From assembly GCA_002698785.1 (NCBI GenBank), contig PAAG01000016.1:1-64000 (forward strand): a stretch of 64,000 nucleotides of DNA, given 5' to 3'. The notes under the pieces are model-generated. The model searched no databases. It saw nothing but the letters and a program-made list of their open reading frames with translations, and had not been told where the DNA came from. Below are positions 54,779-64,000 of the stretch, piece after piece. Position 1 is the stretch's first letter. Each line of letters opens with the position of its first letter. A program made the position numbers and the translations under genes. The stretch is from Verrucomicrobiales bacterium. Lineage in GTDB: Bacteria > Verrucomicrobiota > Verrucomicrobiia > Verrucomicrobiales > DEV007.

Positions 54779-54907
54779 CCAAAGGTCATTCCTATCCAGC
54801 AAAGAGAAGCAAAATCAAACTGGAAGAGCAAGACACGCATGTCTTGAGAACGAGATTCGACAGTCTTTACATCGAGCAAGAATGGAGGTATCGGTTCTGA
54901 AAATCCC

Positions 54908-56152
54908 ATGAAAAAGGCTGCTGCCTTCCCTTTACTCTTAGGAGTCTCAGCTTTTCTTACCATCCTCTGTCAAAGCCCAGAAGCTCTCGCTGAAATCCCG
55001 GTTGAGAGTCCACCGCAAACGATTGTCATCACTGGCAACCAACCTTGGCAGGACGAATCCCTCCAATCCGGTATTTGGGGAACGCTGGAGACGCGTGAAC
55101 GAATCATCGAAGCACCTACTGCCATTGCACGCGATTTTCCAATGCTCCGAAATTGGGAGAAAGGCACAGTATGGAGCTTCCGCGGTTCGCGAACCGCATT
55201 GACGCAGCTTCTGAGACGTGCCGGGCTTGAAGAAACTCTAGTCGACGAATTGACTTCCCCTCCAGTCCTGACCGACCTGAAAACTCATCTCGAAGTACGG
55301 CCCGATGAGAAGACAATTCTCGGTCTCTCCAATGATGCTCGGCTAGAGATATACTCACACATTGGATTCCCGACGATTGAAGATCCTTATTACTACACTC
55401 TTCAATTCATTCCCGGAGGAATCCCGAGAATGGGACCTCCTCCAAAACAGATCTCTCCAGAACTGATCGATTTGGCGAGGCGCTTGAGCTATTCAGACCT
55501 ATCTGGAAATATCTTTTTTTCTGATACTCATTTTCTTTTGAGAAAAACGGATACAGAAGAGCAAAAAGTTGAGCTCGCTCGATTCCTAACACGGGAACTC
55601 GCCGAACAGGCGTGGCTGAACGTCCCACGATCACGCGATCGCTACAGAGAAATCCTCCAATACTGGGAATCCGGGGGACGGAACCCGAATGTTACCGCTG
55701 TTCTTTCAGCTGCATTTGAGAACCAGAACCAAACTCGCCTCGAACTGGAATACCTTCTTCCCCCCGGTCCTCGCAAATATCTCAATACCTACCCGAGCAG
55801 AGAAGAAAGTAACGTCGACCGTTATCCAAACTGTTTCGCAACCGCATTTTCTTTCTTCTCGGAAGATATTCCACCTCGATACTTTGACAATCCAGAACCG
55901 GATCTTCGCACCAACTACATCCCTGGCAAACCACCATGGCAACTTGGTGATGTCATCGTAATTTATGATACTACCGGAGAATGGAAGCATGTTTGTAATT
56001 ACATAGCTGGAAACTTGGTATTCACAAAAAACGGGAACAGCCCAGATCGCCCCTGGGTAATCCAGAAACTCGATGACGTATTAACGGTCTACCTCATGAG
56101 TGAGAAAGTTCATGCCAAATTCTATCGGCTAAAACCTGGACTATTCGAATAG
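54908..56152 (+). CDS. Secreted protein with C-terminal NlpC/P60-like domain
   Basis: 414 residues: signal peptide (about 1-28, EALAE), a middle region of unknown fold (about 40-290), and a C-terminal papain-like fold of NlpC/P60 type with NCFATAFSFF (C309) and WKHVCNYIAG (H361), preceded by LGDVIVIYD. This suggests a cysteine peptidase or amidase acting on peptidoglycan. I cannot place it in a finer family. Confidence 0.7.
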   Translation: MKKAAAFPLLLGVSAFLTILCQSPEALAEIPVESPPQTIVITGNQPWQDESLQSGIWGTLETRERIIEAPTAIARDFPMLRNWEKGTVWSFRGSRTALTQLLRRAGLEETLVDELTSPPVLTDLKTHLEVRPDEKTILGLSNDARLEIYSHIGFPTIEDPYYYTLQFIPGGIPRMGPPPKQISPELIDLARRLSYSDLSGNIFFSDTHFLLRKTDTEEQKVELARFLTRELAEQAWLNVPRSRDRYREILQYWESGGRNPNVTAVLSAAFENQNQTRLELEYLLPPGPRKYLNTYPSREESNVDRYPNCFATAFSFFSEDIPPRYFDNPEPDLRTNYIPGKPPWQLGDVIVIYDTTGEWKHVCNYIAGNLVFTKNGNSPDRPWVIQKLDDVLTVYLMSEKVHAKFYRLKPGLFE

Positions 56153-56237
56153 GACTTTGGTCCGATCTTGCTCTGTATAGATTTTTTTACGTTTCAACAA
56201 TGGACAACATGTAATTGTCACGGAAGCTTGGATTAGG

Positions 56238-57083
56238 ATGAAAGCCAACAAAGCCATTCCATCTTGCTACCTGGTTACCATTGCGGTTTTCCTGACATCT
56301 TGTGGTGAACCTAAACTGATTCAGGATCAGGGGACGGATGAGCCCCAAGTCGAGTCTGGACAGCCATCAGACAGCGCAGCCGCCCTTCCCCGCAAGGAAC
56401 GTGACGAAATCGAGGCGATCCGCGCCGGGCTTGCCGGTCAGCGATTTCACTCTCTGACGCTCGCTGGGCACACCTACTCCACCGTTCAACTTCACGAGAT
56501 TACTGACCAAGCGATCTGTTTCGCTCACGCAGGAGGAGAAGAGGAGATCTCATGGGCCGATGTCGACACGATCGTAAAGGAGAAGTGGGGATACGATCCC
56601 GTTGCTTTCATAAAAGTCGCCTCTCAACAGACGGCACCTCCGACTCCCAAGCCGGCTCAAAAAACTGACGTTTCCAAGTCGAAAGCAGAGGAAGACTACT
56701 ATGCGATGCGCATTGAAGAGGAGAAGCGAAAGAAAGAAATCCGGGAGCAACGAGAAACCCTTTACTACCAAGCAAAGAACCTTCGAGCTGAGGTCTTGGA
56801 AGCAGAGTCAGAATTACAGGAACTCAGGGAGAGCAAATGGGAGCTCGAGGACAGCTTCCGGAAACAGGATAATAAGAAGGAAGAAATCGCCTCATCCCGT
56901 TACGATGATGACAGTCAAAATGACCGATTCGGCGGAGTTTCTACTTCCAAAGCTGACAGAAACAAGGCTCTCGAAAAGTGGGACGAGAAGATTCGTGTGG
57001 CAGAAGACAAGGTCGACACACTCAATCTGAAGTTAAAAGAAACGGAGAGGCGGTTATCTATGCTGAGCCGTCACGAAGACTAA
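56238..57083 (+). CDS. Coiled-coil lipoprotein
   Basis: 281 residues: lipoprotein signal with lipobox FLTSC (C21), a short beta domain with TYSTVQLHEITDQAICFAHAGGEEEISWADV (similar in kind to the repeats in the TlpA fusion protein), then long coiled coil (about 160-280) with E/R/K-rich heptads. It lies upstream of the type II secretion genes and may belong to their envelope module (inference). Confidence 0.75.
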   Translation: MKANKAIPSCYLVTIAVFLTSCGEPKLIQDQGTDEPQVESGQPSDSAAALPRKERDEIEAIRAGLAGQRFHSLTLAGHTYSTVQLHEITDQAICFAHAGGEEEISWADVDTIVKEKWGYDPVAFIKVASQQTAPPTPKPAQKTDVSKSKAEEDYYAMRIEEEKRKKEIREQRETLYYQAKNLRAEVLEAESELQELRESKWELEDSFRKQDNKKEEIASSRYDDDSQNDRFGGVSTSKADRNKALEKWDEKIRVAEDKVDTLNLKLKETERRLSMLSRHED

Positions 57084-57188
57084 AGTGCTCTCAAAAACAT
57101 TTCGAATCTCCCGGACACGGCCGAAGCAAAGTCGGGAACCTGAACTTGTGTGCCCCACACAATTCCCTTACCATCGGGAGATATTTCG

Positions 57189-57593
57189 ATGCGATTAAAT
57201 AAACAGAGCAATCGAGGCTTTACCCTCTTGGAACTCCTGATGGCCATGGCCCTTTTTGCCTTGGCTGCGGTCGCTCTTGCTGACGCCCTCAATATGATCA
57301 GTATGGCCGTCGGAGAAACCGTCGACGAGGCCGAAATGAGGGAGAAACTCCGTGCCGTTTTGCTCGAAACCACCCGGGATCCAAATATCCAGCAGGACAC
57401 TCGAGAAACGAATCCCGATGAGGCTGGAGTTTATTTCAAAATAAGAGTCGAGAGACTGGAGTTGGAAAACAGAGAAGGCACGCCGTTGTCGAATCTATAC
57501 GATGTTAAGGTCACAGGGTTTCGACGTGGGCCGACGGGGCGCGAGGAAGAGCTCTCTTCTGCTTCTACTTGGGTGAATCCGCAGATTTTTTAA
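57189..57593 (+). CDS. Type II secretion minor pseudopilin, GspI-like
   Basis: 134 residues with a prepilin peptidase site RGFTLLELLMAMALFALAAVALADAL near the N-terminus (cleavage before F12, E at mature +5). A ribosome binding site GGGAG lies about 9 bases before the ATG at 57189; a longer start is not needed. Its stop overlaps the next start (TAATG). First of the Gsp genes in this window. Confidence 0.85.
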   Translation: MRLNKQSNRGFTLLELLMAMALFALAAVALADALNMISMAVGETVDEAEMREKLRAVLLETTRDPNIQQDTRETNPDEAGVYFKIRVERLELENREGTPLSNLYDVKVTGFRRGPTGREEELSSASTWVNPQIF

Positions 57594-58234
57594 TGATGAA
57601 GCGGTCTGTTGCAGCAAATCGAAAGACTCGGGCTTTCACCCTGCTTGAAATGATGCTTTCCGTGGCAGTTTTCACCCTCTTGATGACGGCTGCATTTGCC
57701 CTGGTGGGCACTTCCACCGAGCTGATGACAGAGGTATCTGAGGTCCAGAATGAATCGGCGCTGCGGATGCGGTTCATCGAAACTTGCCGCAAAGCGTTCG
57801 AATCCATGACCGACAAGTCGAGCGTGGAATTCCATTATGTAGACGGAGGCAGCGGCCAGTTTAACACCTATTTGTCTCTCGTAGATACTCCCGAAGCATT
57901 TGATTTCGGGATGAACCGATTCGATGAAATCAACCGGGTTGTGATTGCGGCAGAGATTCAACGGGACGGATCCATCCGTTCGGGAGTGTATTACATGACC
58001 GAGGCAGACTTCGAGGAGGCACGTCAGACTGATTTCACCACCATTAACGCTCCCTATATCGAGTTGCTTCCAGGAATGCGACAGCTTACCTGGCGATTCT
58101 ACGATAGCCAGGCGAGGACCTGGAGACAAACCCTCGACGGCAATTTTTCCACTTCCCTGATTGAGCTCACCATCCGCACCGACGGCAGTTCCGTCCCCTT
58201 CCGGAGTGTCTTTTGGTATCTGAACAAGACTTGA
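57593..58234 (+). CDS. Type II secretion minor pseudopilin, GspJ-like
   Basis: 213 residues with a prepilin start RAFTLLEMMLSVAVFTLLMTAAFAL and a GspJ-like body (a long soluble beta domain with MRFIETCRKAFESM). GspJ and GspI-K cap the pseudopilus. It is translationally coupled both upstream (TAATG) and downstream (TGATG). Confidence 0.8.
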   Translation: MMKRSVAANRKTRAFTLLEMMLSVAVFTLLMTAAFALVGTSTELMTEVSEVQNESALRMRFIETCRKAFESMTDKSSVEFHYVDGGSGQFNTYLSLVDTPEAFDFGMNRFDEINRVVIAAEIQRDGSIRSGVYYMTEADFEEARQTDFTTINAPYIELLPGMRQLTWRFYDSQARTWRQTLDGNFSTSLIELTIRTDGSSVPFRSVFWYLNKT

Positions 58235-59187
58235 TGACAAATTTCCGTCAATCGCCCCCAGATAAGAGAGCAAGCAGCCGAGGTTCTGCTCTTATCGCGA
58301 TTTTGTGGGTAGTGGGTTTGCTGAGCATTGCGGTTTTCTCGGCGACGCAGTTCATGTTCGTAGACTTGGAAGCAGAATCGAATTCCAACTCGATGTTTCG
58401 TGCGGAACAGATGGCAGACCGTGGAATAGCGGTTGCCACTGACGTAAATGTAAAGAACGGAGACCCCGTTCTTCGCCAGAATTTTCCCAGTGCCCAGAAT
58501 TTCTTCGCTCAGATCAGTAGCGAGGGAGAACGTCTCAATTTGAATTCCCTCCTAGAAAATCCAGAAGAAGATCGGATGGTTCTGGAAGAGCTTTTTACCC
58601 GCTGGGGACTTCGTTTCGACCAAGCGACCGATGTAGTCGACAATCTGATCGACTGGGTCGACGACGACGACCTCCCAACCAACCTGGGCGCGGAGCTGCC
58701 ATACTACATTGGTATCGACCGGCCTCACCATCCTTTCAATCGACCGTTTGAGTCTCTTAGCGAAGTGGAGCTTGTTAATGGATTTGATGTCGTAATGGCC
58801 ATCAACCCGAATTGGAAAGATTCGTTCACGATTCTCAGTAGTGGCGAGCTGGATTTGAACGAGGCACCTGCTGAACTGATCGCCGTTACCTGCGAAGTGG
58901 GAATGGCTCAGGCAGAACTGCTGGTTGAGGTCCGGGACGGCCTGGATCAGATCCGGGGGACGGATGACGACCAAAAATTCGAAACTGTCGACGTTGCTCT
59001 GGAAACTTTGGGCATTCCGGAAGGTTTCCGAGACCGAATTAGTGACCGAGTAACAGTTGAAGATAACGTAAAACGCATCATATCGGTAGGAAGATCGGGG
59101 GATGTGGTTGTCGAACGAATCGCAACCATTCAATACACTGGCGAAGCAGGACAAATTCTGCAATGGTCCACCCGAAGAATTGAATGA
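58234..59187 (+). CDS. Type II secretion pseudopilin, GspK-like
   Basis: 317 residues. The N-terminal SRGSALIAILWVVGLLSIAVF is the non-canonical GspK prepilin helix, followed by the GspK domain with a D-rich DLIDWVDDDDLPTNLG (calcium-binding in known GspK) and an ELDLNEAPAELIAV helix-hairpin-helix-like motif. Starts in TGATG overlap with gspJ and ends in ATGA overlap with the next gene. Confidence 0.82.
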   Translation: MTNFRQSPPDKRASSRGSALIAILWVVGLLSIAVFSATQFMFVDLEAESNSNSMFRAEQMADRGIAVATDVNVKNGDPVLRQNFPSAQNFFAQISSEGERLNLNSLLENPEEDRMVLEELFTRWGLRFDQATDVVDNLIDWVDDDDLPTNLGAELPYYIGIDRPHHPFNRPFESLSEVELVNGFDVVMAINPNWKDSFTILSSGELDLNEAPAELIAVTCEVGMAQAELLVEVRDGLDQIRGTDDDQKFETVDVALETLGIPEGFRDRISDRVTVEDNVKRIISVGRSGDVVVERIATIQYTGEAGQILQWSTRRIE

Positions 59188-60389
59188 CGCGAACGTTTCC
59201 AGAGTGGGCCTACCTGGTGGATGAATCAGGTCGCTATTGGTATAATTTACCGAGCCGAACCCGTCAGCCTGTCGCCGGGGAGGAAGCATCACGCCCACCC
59301 GCTCGCGCCATCTACGCGATCCCCTCTCGAGATCTGATCTCTTTTGCGCAATGGGTCAGCAGCAAAGACGACGAGATTATTGATCAGGTCGTCGCTGCAG
59401 AGACTGAGAAATTTGGCTTTAAGACTCTAGAAGGCCCGGGGAAAGTCACTGATTGGCTTCCCATCGAGCACAATGGCACCCGAACTCTCGTGCAGTCCGT
59501 TTCGATTCCATGGCCATTCGAGGCGCTGACTGGTGGCCCCACGGAGTTTTCCGATTTTCTCCCCCACTACGCACTCTACCCTCCTCCAGAGAATGCCGTG
59601 ACGCTCTGGAAAGAGGGCGATACCTGGGTAGCCGGATACTCTCGCGCCGGACGATGGATTCACGTTCAATCACTTGGAGAATCCAATAGCGGCCCCTTCC
59701 TTGCTGGAGAGGTGCAGTTGACTCTGATGGAACTCTCTGCAAAGGACATATTGCCCTCTATCAGAGAAATAGTCGTGTGGGCCCCCTACGACGTTGCTCT
59801 TCATCAGGATCTGGAAACAGGGACCGGGCTTCAAGTGCGTTTTGAAGAAAAACCACCGCCACAGCCCTCTTCCTCAGCTGCTTGGGAATTCGAACCGCAT
59901 GAGATCACCCGCGAGAAATTGGCTCAGAAAAGCCGTAAGCGGGCAATGTGGGGAGTATTTATCGGGCTGCTCGTTCTGGCCCTTCTCGTTGGAGCCGGGG
60001 TACTACACCTCTGGTCTATGGAAAAGGCGAATGAGCGCTTGCGGGCAAAGATCGATGCCAACCAGCCAGAAGCCAATGTTATCGAAGCAGCCATGACCCG
60101 CTGGAATTCCGTCAGCGCAGCAGTCGATCCATCCCGTTCTCCTATCGAATTGTTTTACCGCGTTTCCAGCCTTCTCCCTGAGAAGGGATTTCGCATCACC
60201 TCCTTTGAAGTACAGGAAAACCGCCGCATCCTCCTGATTGGGGAAGCATCAAACATGCAGTCTGCCCTTGCGATGAAGGGAAAACTCGAAAAAGCTGAAA
60301 ACCTGTCGGATTTCGAATGGGAAGTCACGCCTCCCCGTCCCAAAGGCGATCTGGTCGAGTTTACCTGCACAGGCACCTACCGATATTAG
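59184..60389 (+). CDS. Type II secretion GspL-like inner-membrane protein
   Basis: 401 residues: a large cytoplasmic domain (1-250) of actin-like GspL/PilM type, one membrane helix (about 256-276, MWGVFIGLLVLALLVGAGVL) and a periplasmic part. The cytoplasmic part would recruit the secretion ATPase. Motifs are diverged; assignment rests on topology, size and its place between gspK and gspM. Confidence 0.7.
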   Translation: MTRTFPEWAYLVDESGRYWYNLPSRTRQPVAGEEASRPPARAIYAIPSRDLISFAQWVSSKDDEIIDQVVAAETEKFGFKTLEGPGKVTDWLPIEHNGTRTLVQSVSIPWPFEALTGGPTEFSDFLPHYALYPPPENAVTLWKEGDTWVAGYSRAGRWIHVQSLGESNSGPFLAGEVQLTLMELSAKDILPSIREIVVWAPYDVALHQDLETGTGLQVRFEEKPPPQPSSSAAWEFEPHEITREKLAQKSRKRAMWGVFIGLLVLALLVGAGVLHLWSMEKANERLRAKIDANQPEANVIEAAMTRWNSVSAAVDPSRSPIELFYRVSSLLPEKGFRITSFEVQENRRILLIGEASNMQSALAMKGKLEKAENLSDFEWEVTPPRPKGDLVEFTCTGTYRY

Positions 60390-60391
60390 AG

Positions 60392-60913
60392 ATGAAAGCA
60401 CGAGAAAAGAGACTTCTCTTTGCCCTCCTTGGACTTGTCGTCCTTGGGGTCGCTGTGATATGCTCCGATATCTACTTTGACAAGCGGGACGAACTCGAAG
60501 CGGAGCGTGAAAATCTCGATACAGAATGGGTGGTAATCGAGACCTTGTTTGAAGAAAGGGAAGTCTGGGAATTGAGAGCGGACTGGCTGGAGAACAATCA
60601 ACCAGCCTTTACCACGACAGAGCAAATGGAAGGTGATATATTTCAAACTTCGGAAGCAACAGAAGTTGAAGGCGTGACTACGTCGAAGAAGACGCTGCTC
60701 CCGACTCAGACCACTCAGGACTATGTCCAAGTCGGAGTGTCAGTGGTTGCCAATGGTAATTTACCGTCCGTTTTCCGCTGGCTCTACGATTTGACCCGCC
60801 CCGATTCCTTTCGCGTGATCCGGAACTTCAAGGTAGCTCCCGATAAAGAGAATGAAGGTCAGATTATTGCCCAGTTCGATCTACTGCGTTGGTACGCTCC
60901 CCCGAACAGATGA
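60392..60913 (+). CDS. Type II secretion GspM-like protein
   Basis: 173 residues: an N-terminal membrane helix (about 8-27), then a helical and small ferredoxin-like periplasmic domain. The layout matches GspM, the partner of GspL. Two bases separate it from gspL, and its stop overlaps the next start (ATGA). Confidence 0.65.
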   Translation: MKAREKRLLFALLGLVVLGVAVICSDIYFDKRDELEAERENLDTEWVVIETLFEEREVWELRADWLENNQPAFTTTEQMEGDIFQTSEATEVEGVTTSKKTLLPTQTTQDYVQVGVSVVANGNLPSVFRWLYDLTRPDSFRVIRNFKVAPDKENEGQIIAQFDLLRWYAPPNR

Positions 60914-61572
60914 AGATCTTAGCTGCCACCATCTCCCTCTTGATGATAAACGTTCTCACTGCCCAGGTCGAGGACGAGGGTTCTGTGTTGCCAGTCAGTT
61001 ATCCAGTAACACGATATACTGCCGTATGGGAGAATTCGCCTTTTGAGCGAGAGGTCGTGAAACCCGTGGTAGAGACGTTTTCCAGCACATTCGGGAAAGA
61101 TCTCGCTCTAGAAGGACTCATCAGGGATAGCCAGAAAGGCTTTGTCGCCTACATGAGGAACTTGAAAGACAACCAGCCCATCGTAGTAACAAACCAGCCC
61201 AGTGAACGCCACTCTTACCGAATTCTCTCAGCAGTCCAGGCACACAACCCCGCCGAGTCGACCGTGACCATCACAGATGGGAAAGAAAAAGCAGAGATCG
61301 GTTACGTGGCAACCATGCTGACACAAGCAATTGCAACCCCAGCGAGACGAGCCAACAACGATAATCAAGAACGTCGGAACGTACCGAATCCTAACGCCAA
61401 TCGCCAACCGGTTCCTCCTCGGCCCAACCCTGCCTCAAAAGCCGCAGCAAACACCCAACCGAATGCTGCAACCACTGAGCGTCCCAATACGGATCTCCCG
61501 GCCATCGACGATATAGACGATGAACCTCGCAGAAGGCGAATTCTGTTGCCCGGCGCCTCGCGAAACGATTAA
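60910..61572 (+). CDS. Secreted protein in the Gsp operon (possible GspC-like)
   Basis: 220 residues with a signal peptide (about 1-18, NVLTAQ), a beta domain (about 40-125) and a proline/asparagine-rich disordered tail (NPNANRQPVPPRP) ending in acidic/arginine-rich sequence. The position before gspD suggests a GspC- or secretin-partner role, but there is no homology I can name. Coupled to gspM by ATGA. Confidence 0.55.
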   Translation: MKILAATISLLMINVLTAQVEDEGSVLPVSYPVTRYTAVWENSPFEREVVKPVVETFSSTFGKDLALEGLIRDSQKGFVAYMRNLKDNQPIVVTNQPSERHSYRILSAVQAHNPAESTVTITDGKEKAEIGYVATMLTQAIATPARRANNDNQERRNVPNPNANRQPVPPRPNPASKAAANTQPNAATTERPNTDLPAIDDIDDEPRRRRILLPGASRND

Positions 61573-61595
61573 CTCTCCTCCACTGCCCCAACTCC

Positions 61596-64000
61596 ATGAG
61601 CTTTCAGAGACTTACACCCTTTCCTATCCAACTTCTGCCACTTCTCGCCCTCTGCGCGACAATGGCATTGGCTCAGGATCTTCCTACACCAGGCAACGTT
61701 GATAGCGATACCCCCACGACTACAGGCTCCAGTGTTTCCGCAGATGGCATGGTGACCGTTCAGTTTCCGAACACCCCTATCCCGATTATCCTGCTGGCCT
61801 ACGAGGAATGGACGGGAAAAACAGTCATCCGCGACACAAGCATTCAGGACAAAAGCATGATCGTGCAGACGTCCAAAGAGATGACCAAAGAGGAAGCCGC
61901 CAGGTTCATTGAAGAAAGCTTTCTTCTCAACGGCTACGCATTTGTCCCTACCGAAAAACCTGAACAGCTCAAACTCATCGCTTTCAATGCCGACAAGCGT
62001 CTCAGCAGCGAAGGCTTGCCGGTCATAACCAACGAATTTCAGCTCCCCGACTCCGAGCAAGTCGTGACCTACATCATGCCTCTCGCTTATCTTTCCTCAG
62101 AGGCGGCAGCAGAGTTGTTTACCAATATCGTCGAACTGCATCCCTACGGAAAGATCGTTCCGCTTGAGAATGCTTCGGCACTGGTGATTACGGAGAACGC
62201 CCCCGTAATTCGACGCCTCATCGAGTTGAGAAATAATCTCGACGTGAGCCCTATCAAGACGGAAACAGAGTCCTTTCAGCTTGAGCGGGCAGACTCCGAG
62301 AAGGTAGTGGAAGCGCTCATCGATATCCTCGGTCTGGATCAGCAGACAACGACCACATCTACCCAGGCTCAACCGGGACAACAGCCACGCCAGCAGAATC
62401 CGAACCCTGAAGCGGCACAATCGCCAGACAACCTGATCCCTTCTCAAAACCGCGCCAGTGCGAACTATGCAAAGGCAAACAGTCCGCAGCCTCGAGTGCG
62501 GGCAATCACTCGCGCAAACCGAGTCCTGGTAGTCGCGACTCCGACCGACATGCAGTACATCACGGACATCATCACCCATCTGGATGCTCCTGTCGAAAGA
62601 GTGAATTACATGCGTCGGAAGCTCCGTTTCATCGCGGTAAATGACTTTCTACAAATCGCGGGCAACGTCATCCAACGAGTGCACAATGGCGAAGAGGGAG
62701 ACTCTCAAACCCAGATCGCAGGTGGCCAGCAAAATCAGCAGAACCAACAGAACAACAACACCTTCGGGAATAATAACAACAACAACAATAATAATCTCGG
62801 AGGTTCGAGCTTCGGTTCGGGCGGTGCGACTGGCAATCTCGGAAATGCTGGCTCAGATCAAGCGGCGGCCCCTTCCTCCGTGGTGATCGGCAAAACGCTT
62901 CTCGTAGCTGACAATGTCCAGAACATGCTGATCGCATCTGGACCTCCAGAACATCTTATGCTCATCGAAGAAATTCTCGATGAGATGGACATCAGGCCAC
63001 AGCAAATTCAGATTTCAGCTCTGATAGCGCAATTGAATCTCGGCGACGATTTTGAGTTCGGGTTCGACCTTCTGAGGACACTAGAATCCCCCGGGACCTC
63101 TCCAGACTTCAACGGAGGAGGCTCCTTTCTCTCCCGAGCTGGTCAGTCTCAGGCACTCGCCGATTTATCCACCCTGACTGATCCAGCAAATCTAATTTCC
63201 GCCGCTGCTCAGGGATTCACTTTCTACGGACAGATCAACCCTCACCTGGATACATTCATCTCAGCTCTCAACAGCACAAACCGCTTCAAAGTTCTCTCCC
63301 GACCAACGGTATACACGGTAAACAATCGTCAGGCAGTGATTGAGACGGGTCAGCGCGTCGCGGTTCCAAGCAGCACACTTTCCTCCATCGATGTCGATAA
63401 CAACAACCCGAATCAGGTTGTCACTGCAAATATCGACTACATCAACGTCGTGTTAAGCGTCTCCGTGATCCCTCTGATCAACTCAGAAGGCGAGATCACT
63501 CTGCAGATCCAGCAGAGAAACGATGATATCGTGGGTCAGCAGCTCATCGGTAACAACTCTGTTCCCACTATTGGAACACAGACCTTGGGAACCACAATCA
63601 TCGTGGACGATGGCGGAACCGTTCTCCTTGGCGGACTGATCAGCGAAGGCGACAGCAAAGCGGAATCTGGCATTCCACTTTTCGCAAGCCTCCCTCTTGT
63701 TGGACGAGTCTTCGGCTCTACCTTGGACAATGTGAATCGCCAGGAGCTGTTGATCTTTATCCAACCGAAAATCATCAATGATAAGTGCGAGCATGAGTTC
63801 GTCGACGACGATATGATAACTCGCACTCGAGTTGGTCAATCCGCCGAGGAATTTGCCGTTAACGCAGACAATAATGTCGAGCTATTCGATTCTCAGGATT
63901 TCAACTCCCCCGAAAAGCGTATCAATTTCTTCAAGAACCTCTTCAAGAAAAAGGAAACGCCAAAGGCGATGCCAGCCGTTCGGGCCGTTCCAATCGAACC
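61596..64000 (+). CDS. gspD: Type II secretion outer-membrane secretin (3'-truncated by window)
   Basis: 801 codons are visible and the frame is open at the right edge. A signal peptide (LCATMALAQ) is followed by N-domain repeats: VTVQFPNTPIPIILLAYEEWTGKTV (N0-like), VTYIMPLAYLSSEAAAELF, ERADSEKVVEALIDIL and LRFIAVNDFLQIAGNVI. An asparagine-rich insertion (about residues 381-411, coded by AAC/AAT triplets) interrupts the third N-domain. The secretin core (about 469-728) has ISALIAQLNLGDDFEFGFD, FKVLSRPTVYTVNNRQAVIETG, GTTIIVDDGGTVLLGGLI and the C-terminal SLPLVGRVFGS...LLIFIQPKII. It forms the outer-membrane pore for export of folded hydrolases. Confidence 0.92.
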   Translation, partial: MSFQRLTPFPIQLLPLLALCATMALAQDLPTPGNVDSDTPTTTGSSVSADGMVTVQFPNTPIPIILLAYEEWTGKTVIRDTSIQDKSMIVQTSKEMTKEEAARFIEESFLLNGYAFVPTEKPEQLKLIAFNADKRLSSEGLPVITNEFQLPDSEQVVTYIMPLAYLSSEAAAELFTNIVELHPYGKIVPLENASALVITENAPVIRRLIELRNNLDVSPIKTETESFQLERADSEKVVEALIDILGLDQQTTTTSTQAQPGQQPRQQNPNPEAAQSPDNLIPSQNRASANYAKANSPQPRVRAITRANRVLVVATPTDMQYITDIITHLDAPVERVNYMRRKLRFIAVNDFLQIAGNVIQRVHNGEEGDSQTQIAGGQQNQQNQQNNNTFGNNNNNNNNNLGGSSFGSGGATGNLGNAGSDQAAAPSSVVIGKTLLVADNVQNMLIASGPPEHLMLIEEILDEMDIRPQQIQISALIAQLNLGDDFEFGFDLLRTLESPGTSPDFNGGGSFLSRAGQSQALADLSTLTDPANLISAAAQGFTFYGQINPHLDTFISALNSTNRFKVLSRPTVYTVNNRQAVIETGQRVAVPSSTLSSIDVDNNNPNQVVTANIDYINVVLSVSVIPLINSEGEITLQIQQRNDDIVGQQLIGNNSVPTIGTQTLGTTIIVDDGGTVLLGGLISEGDSKAESGIPLFASLPLVGRVFGSTLDNVNRQELLIFIQPKIINDKCEHEFVDDDMITRTRVGQSAEEFAVNADNNVELFDSQDFNSPEKRINFFKNLFKKKETPKAMPAVRAVPIE

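Noticed and set aside
62737-62830. Considered as a microsatellite-driven phase-variation site
   Set aside because: The unit is a triplet, so changes keep the frame; at most a length-variable loop.

Overview
The window looks like chromosomal DNA of a free-living, probably marine member of the PVC superphylum, most likely Verrucomicrobiota. The reasons are several secreted hydrolases and sulfatases, a GspI-J-K-L-M-D type II secretion operon, DUF1460 and AttH-like secreted proteins, large secreted proteins of unknown function in tight operons, and pyrimidine-rich spacers. This placement is an inference from gene content; no rRNA is present.

Region by region. 1-1.4 kb: a heptanucleotide tandem repeat runs off the left edge directly into an EgtB/SenA-like non-heme iron enzyme gene. 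1.4-5.1 kb: a two-gene Gabija-type anti-phage locus (GajA OLD-family nuclease, GajB UvrD-like helicase). 5.6-10.4 kb: a PH-like membrane protein and three secreted hydrolases. 10.4-13.4 kb: a selenium locus with tRNA-Sec, a NifS-type cysteine desulfurase and tRNA 2-selenouridine synthase on the minus strand, and divergently a small secreted HMA-like protein whose reading frame is interrupted by a UGA in a UxxC motif. The last is a selenoprotein gene that normal gene calling would miss. 13.5-22.1 kb: a four-gene operon of large envelope proteins ending in a TlpA/thioredoxin fusion. 22.1-28.2 kb: small membrane proteins, a rhomboid protease, a WalJ-like hydrolase and trpE. 28.2-31.7 kb: an accessory stretch after trpE with an orphan gene, a broken membrane-protein gene, a degenerate second copy of the trpE 3' end, an IS5-family remnant and two tandem avidin-family genes. 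32.3-34.4 kb: an ECF41-type sigma factor with azoreductase and cupin genes; the same TGTCAC-N16-TTGTCC element precedes both the sigma gene and azoR. 35-57 kb: housekeeping and envelope genes (sulfatases, PPK2, pyruvate kinase, methyltransferases, paired glycosyltransferases, a c-type cytochrome, NlpC-like proteins). 57.1-64 kb: the type II secretion operon, ending in a secretin gene cut by the right edge.

The parts that work together most clearly are the selenium locus (tRNA-Sec decodes the UGA; the desulfurase could mobilise selenium; MnmH uses selenophosphate on tRNA), the ECF41 regulon (sigma factor driving itself and azoR-cupin), the Gabija pair, and the Gsp pseudopilus and secretin genes that would export the many signal-peptide-bearing hydrolases.
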